From positions 146,360 to 210,359 of the forward strand of contig JAPMXV010000075.1 in NCBI GenBank assembly GCA_026936335.1: a DNA stretch of 64,000 nt. The letters are read 5' to 3'. Made by a program: the position numbers and the translations under genes. Below, one piece after another: positions 39,855-51,192 of the stretch. Every line of letters begins with the position of its first letter. The stretch's first letter is position 1. The notes under the pieces are model-generated. The model did not search any database, was not told where the DNA came from, and saw nothing but the letters and a program-made list of their open reading frames with translations. The stretch comes from Mantamonas sphyraenae. Lineage: Eukaryota; CRuMs; Mantamonadidae.

Positions 39855-41211
39855 ATGGACTGGAATCACCTGCTGGATTCCCCCTCCGACCCATTGTCTA
39901 TTGAAGAGGCACTGGCACACGCTGGGAAAGTACGCTGAATCGCATTCCCCCGTTGCTGCTGCGCAAGGACCTTGCCTTACTCGCCTCCACCCCACCCCCG
40001 CTCTCAAGTCGCTCTCACTGCGGCAATGGCAGCTCACAGACACCCAAATCGCCTCTTTGGCATCATTTGGCATTGCCGGAAACACCACCCTCCAAGTCCT
40101 GGACCTCACACGGAGTGGAGTAGGCCCTCACGGCGCAACCGCCCTTGCCAAGGCCCTCACCGCCAACACAACCGTCCACACGCTAAAGTTGAACAGCAAT
40201 GTCATCGAAAGCAAAGGGTGCATTGCAATCATCGAGTCGTTGAACCACAACAACTCTCTGCTCTCCCTCAGTCTCCTGAAAACCAACCTCGATGACGAGT
40301 CGTTCCGTCTGGATGCAAACAACACGCTGAACGAGCTGAACGTCGCCTTCAACACCGTTGGCGACGCCTTTGCCGCCTCGTTGGCCAGTTGACTTTCTGA
40401 AAACACTTCTCTGTGCATCTTGACCCTCACCCACAACCAAATCAGCTGCCAAGGCGCAGAGGCCCTCGCTGCAGCGCTCACACACAACGTCAGGCTGACA
40501 GACCTTTCACTTGCCCACAACCACATCGAACGCAAAGGCGCTGTTGCCTTGGCCACTGCTCTGTTGGCAAATAGCACCCTGCAGTCTCTGAATCTCTACC
40601 ACAACAGCATCGATGACGACGGAGCCATCGCCATCGCCACAGCCCTGCATTCAAACAGCACTCTGCAGATTCTTGATTTGGCCAAGAATCCCATCAACGA
40701 CTTGGGGCAAACGGAATTGACGACTGCTTTGACCAACAACACGACTTGCTTGCGCATCGACTGCTGCAAGAGGGTGTTCAACTTGACACAAGCGAGGAAG
40801 TTCACAACAGCTGCACAGCGTGGCGATATTGCCACCATGGGCGAGTTGAGAGAGTGGGGTGTCGCTGTGGACGCTCGGGCAGGCGAGCACGGGCAAACCG
40901 CCTTGCAGCTGGCCATGGAAGCCAGACAGGATGCTGTGGTTGCACAACTGAGGCGTTGGGGGGCACAGGCGACGTATTCATTCACAAAGTCGATCGGGGG
41001 TTCAAACTGGGAATGGCGGGAACCGTGGCATTGGGTGTTGGGCACCGTGGTGCAAGACACCGCATTGGAAGTCGTCCTGGCCATGAACGCTGAGGAGCGG
41101 GATGTGATGTTTGAAGCAGGAGGGATGGAAGGGTATGTTCCCACGGCCCTGTGGAGCACCCTTCCAGACGAGGTGATGGAACGTGTGGCAACGTGGATCG
41201 GCCATCTGTGA
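39855..41211 (+). pseudogene. LRR-ankyrin family member E, interrupted by one in-frame TGA
   Basis: Exon 1 (39855..39929) encodes MDWNHLLDSPSDP...HAGK. A 79-nt GTACGC...CTCAAG phase-0 intron leads to SLSLRQWQLTDTQIASL at 40009. The frame runs through four to five divergent LRRs, meets TGA at 40390-40392 inside AASLAS-stop-LSENTSL, then continues in the same frame through four LRRs, the ankyrin-like pair (GQTALQLAMEARQDAVV), WREPWHWVLG, NAEERDVMFEAGGMEGY and LPDEVMERVATW to a stop at 41211. Apart from that single codon the gene looks intact. Other members often have Gly (GGA) at the position, so one base change would create the stop. It could be a young pseudogene, a polymorphism or a sequence error; readthrough is possible but unsupported. 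It is clearly more divergent than A-D. Confidence 0.65.
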
Positions 41212-42334
41212 CACCACACCATGCTGAAGTGCACAGGTCCACGCGTGGCGATACGTGCATCCAATGCGATTCAGTCTAATGTTGGAATTGCTTTGGTGGG
41301 TTTGGGGGAAGAAGACAACACTGACGCCGGCGCGCAGGGCAGCCAAACAATGATCAAACGAGGGAAATCTTCTCGTCTCTTTGCACTGGCCTTGAACTGC
41401 ATGTTTGGCATGTGTGGCCACGCGTCGGAGGGAGCCAGGACATGGACAGAGCCCGACGAGGGGCTCTGAGGAGAAACGTAGCTGGGCTTCGGGATGCCAG
41501 CAACGTGGACACGCCTATGGTCCAGTGACGGGCTTCCCTTTCCAGGGACGGGCACCAACCAACATCTTGCTTCCGCTGGATGCCGAAAGGGACGAGAGGG
41601 TGGACCCCCAACAGTGGGGTTGGATCGACAGGTTTGCATCTCGGGAGAAGAGGAAGCAACGGGGCTCACTCGGGGCAGTTTGCAAGGACACAACGCACGT
41701 TGGACTGGACGACGTGTTTCCGAGCAAGATTGATGCAAAGGATGGCAGCCGGGTGTGGATGCGACCATGTGGAAGCAGCACCCATCATGAGCAGGGTGCA
41801 AGCGTCGCCGTGCAGAGCTCCGGGTCACAGACGGCACACACCCATGGCGGTGGCCACGATATCGTTGTGAACAAGTGGGCGAGCAAATGGAACATTCGTG
41901 TGGACGAAGCAAAATGGGGCATCAGCAGCGATGACTGCGGGAAGGGGAATGGGTGGTGCGGTCGACCTCACACACACAAGGGAAGCGTGTGTGGTGTCAC
42001 ATGGGTCTGAAGGTGGAGGTGCACTGGAGGCAGAGACAACCACGCGGACAGCTGCAGACCATGTTCCTGACCAAGTGGAGTGCAGACGGGGCCAAGGGTG
42101 TGGACGCGTCTTTGGGGCATCGGTGCGGGCGCCAAAGACACGTCTTTGGGAACGGCGTCGTTGTGGACGGTGACGACGACGTGTATGGCACTGGCTTTGC
42201 GATCGCCTCTGTGGATGGCAACCCACACACGCTGGGCAACAGGTCATTGTGTGCAAACGCTGTGGAAGAGAGCAACGGGAGCAAAGAGCTGGAGGCAGGA
42301 GTGGGGCATTACTGCCAGCGAGGCGGGTTCCTTT

Positions 42335-42349
42335 GGGGGGGGGGGGGGG
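42335..42349 (+). repeat. poly-G tract (15 nt)
   Basis: Uninterrupted run of 15 G inside the SBBP pseudogene. Such a run is prone to slippage and base-calling error and is capable of G-quadruplex formation. Confidence 0.9.
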
Positions 42350-43247
42350 TTGTGCCATGGAGGCTGGCGGATTTGGTCGTGTCTGGCCCAGAATTGGCCA
42401 AGGGACAGAACGACGTGTTCTATGTTGGTGCGAGTTGCGGGCTATGGTGTGGCAAGTGGCATGGAGCAGTGTGCTGGTTGCAGCCGAATCGATTGCAGTG
42501 AAGGACTCGCTGGTGAACCACGGGCGGACGGACTGGCCACTCCGGGTGTCGACAAAGGGGGGCAGGACGCAGTGGCATGTGCGGGTGGGTGCCAAGTGGG
42601 CAAAGGGTCAGCGCTGTGGCAGACAGTGCATCTGTGGCGGATGGGTGGACTCCTCTCAAGGGAGGCATGGCCGGGAGGGAGTGGCGAGTCGAGGGGCAGT
42701 GTTTGGTGATGATGATGGGACTCGGACACACAGCACATGTGCTGTGGGTGGGAGCATTGGTCGGCAACCCAACCTGCGTGGTGCAGCAGTGGGCATTCGA
42801 AGCAATGGCAACGTGGGCACTGTCGCAATGAGCGACGACCAGCTGGGCACAGAGTCCGACGGCGTCTCTCCCTGTCGTTGTCCAGGAACGTGGCACAGAC
42901 GGGACGCTGGGGAGCACCCAGGACCCTGGGAGGCTGGACATGGGGACCCTGTGGTAGCCATGGATAGGTACGTCTCTGGACACACGTACCAGGCGGTGGG
43001 ATGGCCAGGCTAATGTGGACGACAAGGATTTGGTGCTGACCAAGGCGTGGACCCGCTGTGGGGGGCACATTCATTCATTTGCGGATGCCACAAGCCGCCG
43101 TGGCTTGCGATGCGACCAACCGCACAGCAGTGTGTGTGTGTGTGTGTGGCACGCTGGACGGCCAAGTGCTATTGGACAACGGAGATGTGTGGTTTTGACG
43201 GGAATCAATTGTGGACTGTGGTGTGGGGCACATGGAGTTGACGACCC

Positions 43248-43267
43248 GGGGGGGGGGGGGGGGGGGG
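43248..43267 (+). repeat. poly-G tract (20 nt)
   Basis: Uninterrupted run of 20 G preceding the VVVGADGSVYVTGW blade. It sits at a frame break of the SBBP pseudogene, so the true length is uncertain. Confidence 0.9.
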
Positions 43268-43479
43268 CAAGGGCGTTGTGGTTGGCGCCGATGGCAGTGT
43301 TTACGTGACGGGTTGGATGGGGAATGCAAAGCATGGACAACCAAATGTGAACGGGCGATGATGGCACCAAAGTGTGGACACAGCAGGCGGGGAGGAGCAC
43401 GGGGAGCAGCAGGGGAGGGGGTGAGTGATGGAGAGGGAGAATTGCCAAGGTGCAATGCGTGTCAATGATGTCACTTGGC

Positions 43480-45280
43480 TCACCCTCCCTTGGCCAGCCA
43501 CTCCAACACCCTCTCCATCAGCTCATCCGGCACCGTCCACCAATCACACGTCGCCTCATACCCTCCCATGCCACCACACGCAAACATCACCTCCCTCTCC
43601 TCCCCATTCATCACCAGCGCCGTCTCCATCGCCACATCCATCACACAACCCCATCCAATCCAATGCCACGCCTTCCGCCACCCTGCCTCCCTCACCATCT
43701 TTACCGTTTCCATCCTTGGTTTCGCACCCCACGCTCGCAACACCTCGACCACTGCCTCATCCTCGCGTTGCACAGCACTCACCAACGCAGTCTCCTCCTT
43801 GCCTCCTCCATCCCCTGCACACGTGTCCACAGACACGCCCCAAGCCAGCAGCTCCTCCATCGCCTTGACATCTCCTCGTCCAGCACTCATCACGAACGAA
43901 TGGGCCATGTCACGATTTCTTGCTGTGGTCGCACTCTGCCCGATGCCGTCGATTTCCCAGCAGCTCCTGTTCTCCTCCAGTGCCTCGGCCAGCGCCTTTG
44001 CTCCCTGTGCACCCATTCTATTGTTTCTCAGGAACAGTCTCTGCAGGCTGCGGTTCCTCTCCAAAGCTCTGGCCAGAGCCACGGCCCCGTCCGGGCCGAC
44101 GCCGTTCCTGACAAGTTTCAGCTTCTGCAAACTGCTGCTTCCCTCCAGCGCTTCCGCCAGCACTGTGGCCCCATGCTCTCCGACGCTGTTGTTGTTCAGG
44201 TCCAGTGTGTGCAAGCTGACGTTCTTCTGCAGTGCCCTGGCCAGAGCCGCGGCCCCTTCCGGCCCGATTCCGTTTCTCCCGAGTGTCAGCGTCTGCAAAC
44301 TGCTGCTTCCCTCCAGCGCTTCGGCCAGCACTGTGGCTCCTTCCGAGACGATGGCGTTGCGATCGAGGTTGAGCTCCTGCAGGCTGGTGTTTCCTTGCAG
44401 CCCCTTGGCCAGTGCTGCAGCCCCTTCTGCCCCGATCCAGTTGGCGCTGAGGTCCAGTGTCTGCAAACAGTGGTTTCCACCCAATGCGTTGGCCATGGCT
44501 GCTGCTCCGTCTGCGCCGACCACGTTGTCGCCGAGCGTGAGCATCTCCAAACTGCAGCTCTGTGCCACAGCGGCGGTGGCCAACGCGGTTGCTCCTCTTG
44601 GGCCGATGTTGTTGTGGTTGAGGTTCAGTGTGCGCAACCCGTGATTCTCTTCCAGTGCAACGGCCAGTGCGCACGCCCCACGGGTGCCGATGTCGCAGTT
44701 GGTGAGGTCCAGTGAGGTCAGGTGCACACACACAACCAAAGCCTGTGCAAGTGCAGCAGCTCCTTCTGCGCCAATGCTGTTCGCCCCAAGATGCAATCCC
44801 TGCAAAGAAGTATTCTGTGACAATCCTTGGGCAAGTGCAGCTGTCCCCTCGGCCCCTATGCAGTTGCCTTTCAGATTCAGTGTGCGCAAACACGTGTTTG
44901 TTGCCAGTGCGGCGGCCAATGCCACCGCTCCGTCATCGCATGTGCTTTGCAAAGACAAGTCCAGTGTTTGGATGGTTGTGTTCGCCTCCAGTGCTTTGGC
45001 CAGTGCGCCTGCTTCGTGGACACCGATTCTGTTGTGAAAAAGGGTCCAACACATCTGTGGCCGCGGCAGACTTTTCGACACGTCTTTGCGCAAGATCCAA
45101 TTCCTGGTTTTGACGACGCGTGTCAGCAGCACGGCACGGCCATTGCACGCTCTCGTTTCCTCGCCTTGCCTTTCCTGCAGCCTCCAACGCGGAACAAATC
45201 TGCTTCTCGTCGCCGTCGCGCAACAGGGTGGTCCAGTCGACTGCCCCCTGTGTGGTCATTGTGTCTGGACGGTATTTCAT
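43480..45280 (-). CDS. LRR-ankyrin family protein F (13 LRRs, minus strand)
   Basis: complement(join(43480..45054, 45170..45280)), 561 residues. A start at 45259 would give 554. Exon 1 ends VDWTTLLRDGDEKQICSA...GK, homologous to the other first exons. The donor at the conserved position is GCAAGG, so the 115-nt phase-0 intron would be GC-AG, closing at GGCCACAG. Exon 2 starts MCWTLFHNRIGVHEAGAL and has about 13 LRRs, more divergent than in A-D, then ENRSCWEIDGIG, an ankyrin-like stretch with GGGKEETALVSAVQREDEAV, WRKAWHWIGW, NGEEREVMFACGGMGGY and VPDELMERVLEWL. It is the only member on the minus strand, divergent from G. Function unknown; probably intracellular. Confidence 0.75.
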
Positions 45281-45825
45281 GTGAGCTGATCTCACACGCT
45301 GCTGCCCATCTGCTCTCCGCTTCAACTCCATTCCACGCACCGGCTGAACGCGAAAAATCGGCAGCACGTTCAGGTTGGTCACGTGTGGGGCAATGTCTTT
45401 CCGATCCATCCGAAGACCCTGTTTATCACCTCATCCGGTAGTGTGTATTGAGTGGATACACCTCTTGCACGAGGAGGAGTGAACAGTGGCTGGTGGTGGG
45501 TGATCGACAGGTGGAATGGACGTGCTTTTGAGGGGATAAGGGGCGAGATTAGAGTTCAGGGGAGGTGGAGAGGGGAGGGGTGACTTTGTTGGAATTGGAG
45601 GGAGCGGGAAGGGAGGGGGGAAGGGAGTGGGCGGGGTGCAAGCGCAGCAGGAGGCAACGCATCTTGGAGCTGTCACATTCTCGCAGGGTCGCAATGTAGG
45701 TGGAGTGGGGTGGACAGAGGACGTGTGGGATGGAGTGGTGGTGGAGAGGGAGGAGGAGGGCGGCGGCGGAAGGGAGGGGAGGGAAAGGTGGTGCTCACGC
45801 GCTCACAACGGGCAACGCAGACGAT
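45281..45825. other. divergent spacer between LRR members F and G
   Basis: No separate gene. The G side has CAACGCATCTTGGAGCTGTC and CGCAATGTAGGTGG, shared with the region before H (47690-47752), and GCTCACAACG at 45801-45810. The frame into G is open from an ATG at 45700. Confidence 0.45.
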
Positions 45826-47588
45826 ATGAACTGGTCGAGGAACGAGTGGCGCAATTTGCTGAATGGCGGGGATCATGAACGGATTTGTAGCGCACTGGAG
45901 GCAGTGGGAGAGGTGGGTTGCGACTGGACGCAGAGGGATGTTTGGCACGTCAGGAAAAATGAAGCGCAAAAATGGAGTGTGTGCTGACACGTGGAGCACA
46001 GATGATGAGTATTGAATTCGCGAACCTCGGAGGTTATTGGACAGTAGCACTGGCCAAGGCGCTGGGGACGAACACAAGTTTGCAGACACTGAATCTCTGC
46101 AACAACAGCATCGGGGCAGAAGGGGCAGCCGCACTGGCGCAGGCACTTTGTTTAAACAGCAGCCTGCAGACACTGAATCTCTACAACAACGGGATCGGGG
46201 CAGAAGGGGCAGCAGCACTGGCGCAGGCACTGGGTGGGAACAGCAGCTTGCAGAGACTGAATCTCAGCGCCAACGGGATCGGGGCAGAAGGGGCAGCAGC
46301 ACTGGCCAAGGCGCTGGGGACGAACACAAGTTTGCGGATACTGAACCTCAGCGTCAACGGGATCGGGGCAGATGGAGCAACGGCACTGGCGCAAGCACTG
46401 AGTGAGAACAGCAGCTTGCGAACACTGAACTCTTTGGCAACAACGACATCGGGCAACGAAGGCGCAGCTGCAACTCGCGCAGGCACTGAGGGAGAACAGC
46501 AGCTTTGCGGACACTACTCTCTCGGCGCAAACAGCATCGGGGGCAGAAGGAGCAGCCGCACTTGGCGCAGGGGATTGAGGGAGGACAGCAGCGTTCAGAT
46601 TCTGCAACTCGACAGCAATCGCATCGGGGCAGAAGGAGCAGCTGCACTTGCGCAGGCGCTGAGTGTTAACCGCAGCTTGCAGAATCTGGACCTCACCGGT
46701 ACCGGCGTTGGCGAAGAAGGTGCAACAGCACTGGCGCAGGCGCTGAGGGAGAACAGCAGCTTGCAGATACTGTACCTCAGCGACAACAGAATCGGGGACG
46801 AAGGAGCAGCAGCATTGGCAAAGGCAATGCAAGGCAATCGATCGTGCTGGACATCGAATGGGCTTCGCAATGACACTTTGGAGTCGCTTTGGAGAGAAAC
46901 AAGGAGCAGCACGAGGAGTTTGTGGAGTGTGGAAATGTGGAGAGGATGGCTGCGTTGAAGGAGTGGGGTGTGCCTATGGACACGTTTGCAGGGGAGCACG
47001 GAAGGACCACGGCGCTGGAGCGAGCAGTTGAGGATGGGGATGATGAGATTGTGGAGGTGTTGCGGGGATGGGGTGCCAAGCCGAGGATGAGGGACGGAAG
47101 AGATGGTGCGGAAGGTAGGGTGGAGGAAGGCGTGGCATTGGATTGGATGGGGTGGATTGGTGGAGGAGGCGATGGAGGTGGCATTGGTGATGAATGGGGA
47201 GGAGAGGGAGGTGATGTTTGAGTGTGGTGGGATGGAGGAGTATGTGGAGGAGGGAGGGTGGGAAGGGTGGGTGACGCTTCCAGATGAGGTGATGGAGAGG
47301 GTGATTGGGTGGGTGGGGAGGGGTGCTGCACCGGCAAGGGTCGCTGTGGGGAGGTCAGGGGAGACGAGGAAGCGAGGGAGAGATGAGGTGGAAGAGGAGA
47401 GGAGGAAGCAGAGGTGGAGAAGAGGCAACGTGTGGAGGAGGAGTGAACAGTGGGGTGTGATCAGCAAGGAGGAATGGACGTCGGACGCAGGAGAGGAGGA
47501 AAGGGCAGGAGGTTGGCAGGAAGGTAGGGAGGATCTTGGACGACGGGGATGGCAATGTGGGGAGAATGTACATTCAACACACAGATAG
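45826..47588 (+). pseudogene. LRR-ankyrin family member G, frameshifted
   Basis: Exon 1 (45826..45912) encodes MNWSRNEWRNLLNGGDHERI...GE. A 89-nt intron GTGGGT...GAGCACAG is followed by MMSIEFANLGGYWTVAL at 46002. Five clean LRRs are followed by a frame slip at about 46430, recovery near 46590, loss of frame again at about 46880 (the continuation ERNKEQHEEFVECGNVERMA lies in another frame) and another shift near 47100, after which WRKAWHWIGW and LPDEVMERVIGW are readable. The last frame continues past the usual end into a tail with SGETRKRGRDEVEEE. At least four indels rule out a full product unless they are sequence errors. Confidence 0.75.
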
Positions 47589-47852
47589 CAATGCCAGTGC
47601 AATGGAAGGGGGTGGTTGCACTGGCAGTCCATTGCGAGGGAAGGAAGGTTTGGAGGCCTTTTGCAGCGGTACGGTGTTGGCAAGCGCAGCAGCGCACAAC
47701 GCATTTAGGAGCTGTCACATTCTTACGGGACCGCAGTGTAGGTAGATTTGGGTGAATAGAGAAGTGTGGGATGGAGAGAGGGAGGAGGAGGACGGCCGTG
47801 GAAGCGAAGGAGAGGAAACGGTGGTGCACACACGCTCACAACGGGCAAGCAG

Positions 47853-49439
47853 ATGAGCTCGACAAACATGGATGATTGGGTGGCTTTGCTGCAGAGCGGG
47901 GATCATGCACGGATTGGCAGTGCTCTGGAGGCAGAGGAAGAGGTGTGTTGCGCCCGGAACGCGGACGGAATGGTTGTGTCACGTCCAGAAGCGAGTGGGC
48001 GAAGGGAAAGAATGTGTGCTGACACGTGGAGCACGGAAGTTGATCATTGTTCACAAGCAGTTGGGAGACAATGAGGCAGTAGCACTGGCCAAGGCGCTGG
48101 GAAAGAATAGGAGCTTGAGGAAATTGTCGTTGAACAAGAACAGTATCGGGGACGGGCAGCAGCACTGGCGCAGGGCTTAGTGAATACAGCAGCTTGCAGA
48201 AACTGGAACTAAGCGGCAACAGAATCGGGGACGAAGGGCAGCAGCACTGGCGCAGGCACTGTGTATGAACCGCAGCCTTCAGACACTGTACCTCAACGAC
48301 AACAGCATCGAGGCAGAAGGCGCATCAGCACTTGCGCAAGCACTGATTGCCAGCAACAGCTTGCAGAAACTCTTTCTCGGGCAACAACAACATCGGGGCA
48401 GAAGGGGCAGCAGCGTTGGCACAGGCAATTTGCGAGAACTCCAGCTTGCACTCACTGAACCTCTGGGGCAACAGCGTCGGTGCAGAAGGAGCAGCAGCGC
48501 TGGCGCAGGCAATTTTGCGAGAACTCCAGCTTGCACTCACTGAAGCTCTGGGGCAACAGCGTTGGTGCAGAAGGAGAGCAGCAGCGCTGGCAAAGGCACT
48601 GTGTGTGAACAGCAGCTTGCAGACACTCTTTGTCTACACCAACAACATCGGAACAGAAGGAGCAAAAGCGCTGGCCCAAGGCACTGTGTGAGAACCGTAG
48701 CCTGCGTACACTGGGTCTCAGCCTCAACAATATCGGAACAGACGGTGCAACAGCACTGGCGCAGGCACTGAGTGTGAACAGCAGCTTGCAGAAGCTGGAA
48801 GTTAACGACAACAGCCTCGGGGATGAAGGAGCAGCAGCACTGGCGCAGGCGCTGGCTGAGAACAACAGCTTGCAGTCGCTGGACCTCAGCAGGATCAGCA
48901 TCATGGATGAGGGAGAAGCAGCACTGACAAGGGCAATGGAAGGCAATCGGTCCTGCTGGAGGATCTACGGCGTTTTCGATACCTCTTTGTGGTCACTGTT
49001 GGAGAGGAACAGGAAGCATCACGTGGAGTTTGTGGAGTGTGGGGATGTGGAGAGGATGAGAGAGTTGATGGAGTGGGGGGTGCCTGTCGACACGTTTGCA
49101 GGGGAGAGGGGGAGGAAGAATGCGCTGGAGAGAGCAGTGACGCGAGGGGATGAGAGGATTGTGGAGGTGTTGCGGGAGTGGGGTGCAAAGCCAAGGATGG
49201 AAACGGTGGAGATGGTGAGGAAGGAAGGGTGGAGGAAGGCGTGGCATTGGATTTGGTGGGGTGGACAGGTGGATGGGGCAATGGAAGTGGCGTTGGTGAT
49301 GAATGGAGAGGAGAGGGAAGTGATGTTTGAGTGTGGAGGGATGGAGGAGTATCTGGAGGAGGGAGGGTGGGAAGGGTGGGTGACGCTTCCAGATGAGGTA
49401 ATGGAGAGGGTGATTGGGTGGGTGGGGAGGGGAGAGTGA
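47853..49439 (+). pseudogene. LRR-ankyrin family member H, frameshifted
   Basis: Exon 1 (47853..47942) encodes MSSTNMDDWVALLQSGDHAR.... The intron donor is GTGTGT; the acceptor AAG at 48037-48039 is weaker than in relatives, where CACAG stands. Exon 2 opens LIIVHKQLGDNEAVAL. Indels at about 48155, 48225, 48385, 48515, 48570 and 48675 break the LRR block. From about 48680 the frame is clean through the last LRRs, NRSCWRIYGVFDTSLWSLLE, the ankyrin-like pair and the C-terminal domain to TGA at 49439. The 3' half is as well preserved as in gene D, so damage is concentrated in the repeats. Confidence 0.75.
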
Positions 49440-49465
49440 GGTGGGGAGGGTGTGGGAATGGATGC

Positions 49466-50580
49466 GTTCATTCAAGGCGGTGGTTTTTGGAGGAGGAGGG
49501 CAAGGGATTGGAGAGGCGTTGAAGAGTGGAATGAATGGAAGGTGATGCGGAGTGTGATACGGTCAAAGAGGGTGCAGTGTTGTTGGGTTGGGGTTGGGCA
49601 GTCAAGGGGTCGAGTGGGAGAAGGGAGTGACGGCATGGGTGACAATGGCGGGGATGGTGGGTTGCACCTGCCTGGAGATGAGGTGTGGCATGGTGGTGCG
49701 AACGAGGGAGACCAAACACACAGTGGCTCATAGGGCCTCTGGTCGCTTTGTCAGTCATCTCTGGATGTTCCTTCTCTGTGAAGTGGATACCATGGGACTG
49801 TCGCGGATGATGCATTGGCCTTTGGTGACACCGTGGCTGTATGGATGACACCAGCGAAGTAGAAACTCCGCCTGTGTGAGGATCAACGCACACAAACCCT
49901 GTCCTGTGTCAGCGCACAGCCCTCACTGGATCCTAAGACCATGCGTGTAGTCGAGTGCATGGGAAACACACGCGCAGAGGCAGTTTCGTATTTTGGGTGA
50001 TTTTGGTGGAGAGCGGCTGGTTGTTCACCATGTCGACAATGGTCGAAAAGTGGCGAAAAGTGGAATGAGGGTCAGTGGGGTGTGGTTGATGTGTGGAGGG
50101 CGGAGACCGAGGCTGAGGGCATGGGGTGGCCTGTGGTGCGAGCAGGGCGGCGGCAAAGGTGCGGGTGCTCGGCCACCGCCTGACACCAGCTGCGTGAGTT
50201 TCTGCGACACTGCTCACGAATGCACAGCCTGACTGTGGTAGAAGTGTGCTTGGGAAGTGTGTGGGTGACTGCACACAGGTGCAAGAGGTGGGCGTGGTGA
50301 TCAAGGGGGTGTGTGGTCTGTGGGAGGGCGGTTTGTGGCGCAGGAAGGCGGCGAGGTGCGGCTGGGCTGGCAAGGCGACAAGCAAAATCGACGCCACGAC
50401 CACCACCAGGCACATTTTTCATCGAATTTGAGGAACTTGGTGGAGAGGTGGAATGGGAGGATGCGGGCCCAGAGAACGGAGGATGAGGGCGTGGAGGGGC
50501 CTGTGGCGTGTGTGGGAGGCGGAGTTGATGGAGGCCGGATTGCCACCTTGCGACAAAATCACCCCAGGGTGGCAAGGGAG
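49466..50580 (+). repeat. duplicated 3'-flank block beta, copy 2
   Basis: Second copy of 36443-37505, here after pseudogene H. Differences are scattered substitutions and an insertion of roughly 60 nt near 50475-50540. No gene recognised inside. Confidence 0.75.
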
Positions 50581-50849
50581 GAGGGTATGGGATGGATGGT
50601 GGTGAAGAGGGGTGGGGGAAGGAGGGACGGTTGGGGTAGCATGTGTGTGTGCATGGACGCAGCCATCCGCACACGCGGGCCGAAGAGCAGGAAGATGGGC
50701 GGCGACTCAGATTCGGGAAGAGGAAGCAAGGTGAAGAGTCATTCGTGTCGCAAGAATGAATTTGGCGGACGCCATTGGCATTGCATGGGCGCATGGGTGA
50801 ACACAGCAGTGGCAAGCAGGAGGAGGACGAGGCCAACGGTTGTTTCTTC

Positions 50850-51190
50850 CATGCTGGTGGCACTGATGGACAAAGACAGAACGTTGTGTGAAGCACTCTG
50901 GGGAGTGATAGCACGGCATGGATGCACTGGGCAGAGTGAACGAGGGCATGCATGGGGCGTGGAGGCAGACAACCGCCAAAGGAAGATGGGCAAGTCGTGG
51001 CAGGTGCTGCTGGGAAGGACGAGGGAGGAATGTGTGGAGGATAGTAGAGTGAAGAGGGAAGGTGTGGTTCATTCATGTGTGGTGGTGGTGGTGGATGGAG
51101 GAAGAGGGTCAGGAGTGGACTGGAGGCATGGTGGGGCGCACAAAGGGTGTGGAACGCCGTTCTACTGTGGACGTTGTGGCGTAGTTGGGT
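50850..51190 (+). repeat. duplicated upstream block gamma, copy 2
   Basis: It corresponds to 28359-28570 (CTGGTGGCACTGATGG..., GGTGGTGGTGGATGGAGG, GTTGTGGCGTAG) with extra sequence. In both places block alpha and an LRR gene of the MGL type follow, so the whole gamma-alpha-gene segment was copied. Confidence 0.65.
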
Positions 51191-51192
51191 AA

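Larger units (their letters stand above)
41480..43420 (+). pseudogene. decayed SBBP beta-propeller protein gene
   Basis: Pieces in changing frames carry the SBBP signature of alternating propeller blades: DDVFPSKIDAKDGSRVWMR (near 41710), MFLTKWSADGAKG (near 42060), VVVDGDDDVYGTGFAIASVD (near 42167), NQLWTVVWGTW (near 43205) and VVVGADGSVYVTGW (near 43275). The same repeat type forms the propellers of the giant protein at 12.7 kb. Numerous frameshifts and stops, plus two long G runs at frame breaks, show that no intact product is made. No start, signal peptide or membrane part could be recognised. Confidence 0.65.

Noticed and set aside
40390-40392. Selenocysteine or recoded TGA in member E
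   Set aside because: Other genes here end in TGA, the position is not Cys in paralogs, and no stem-loop support was identified.
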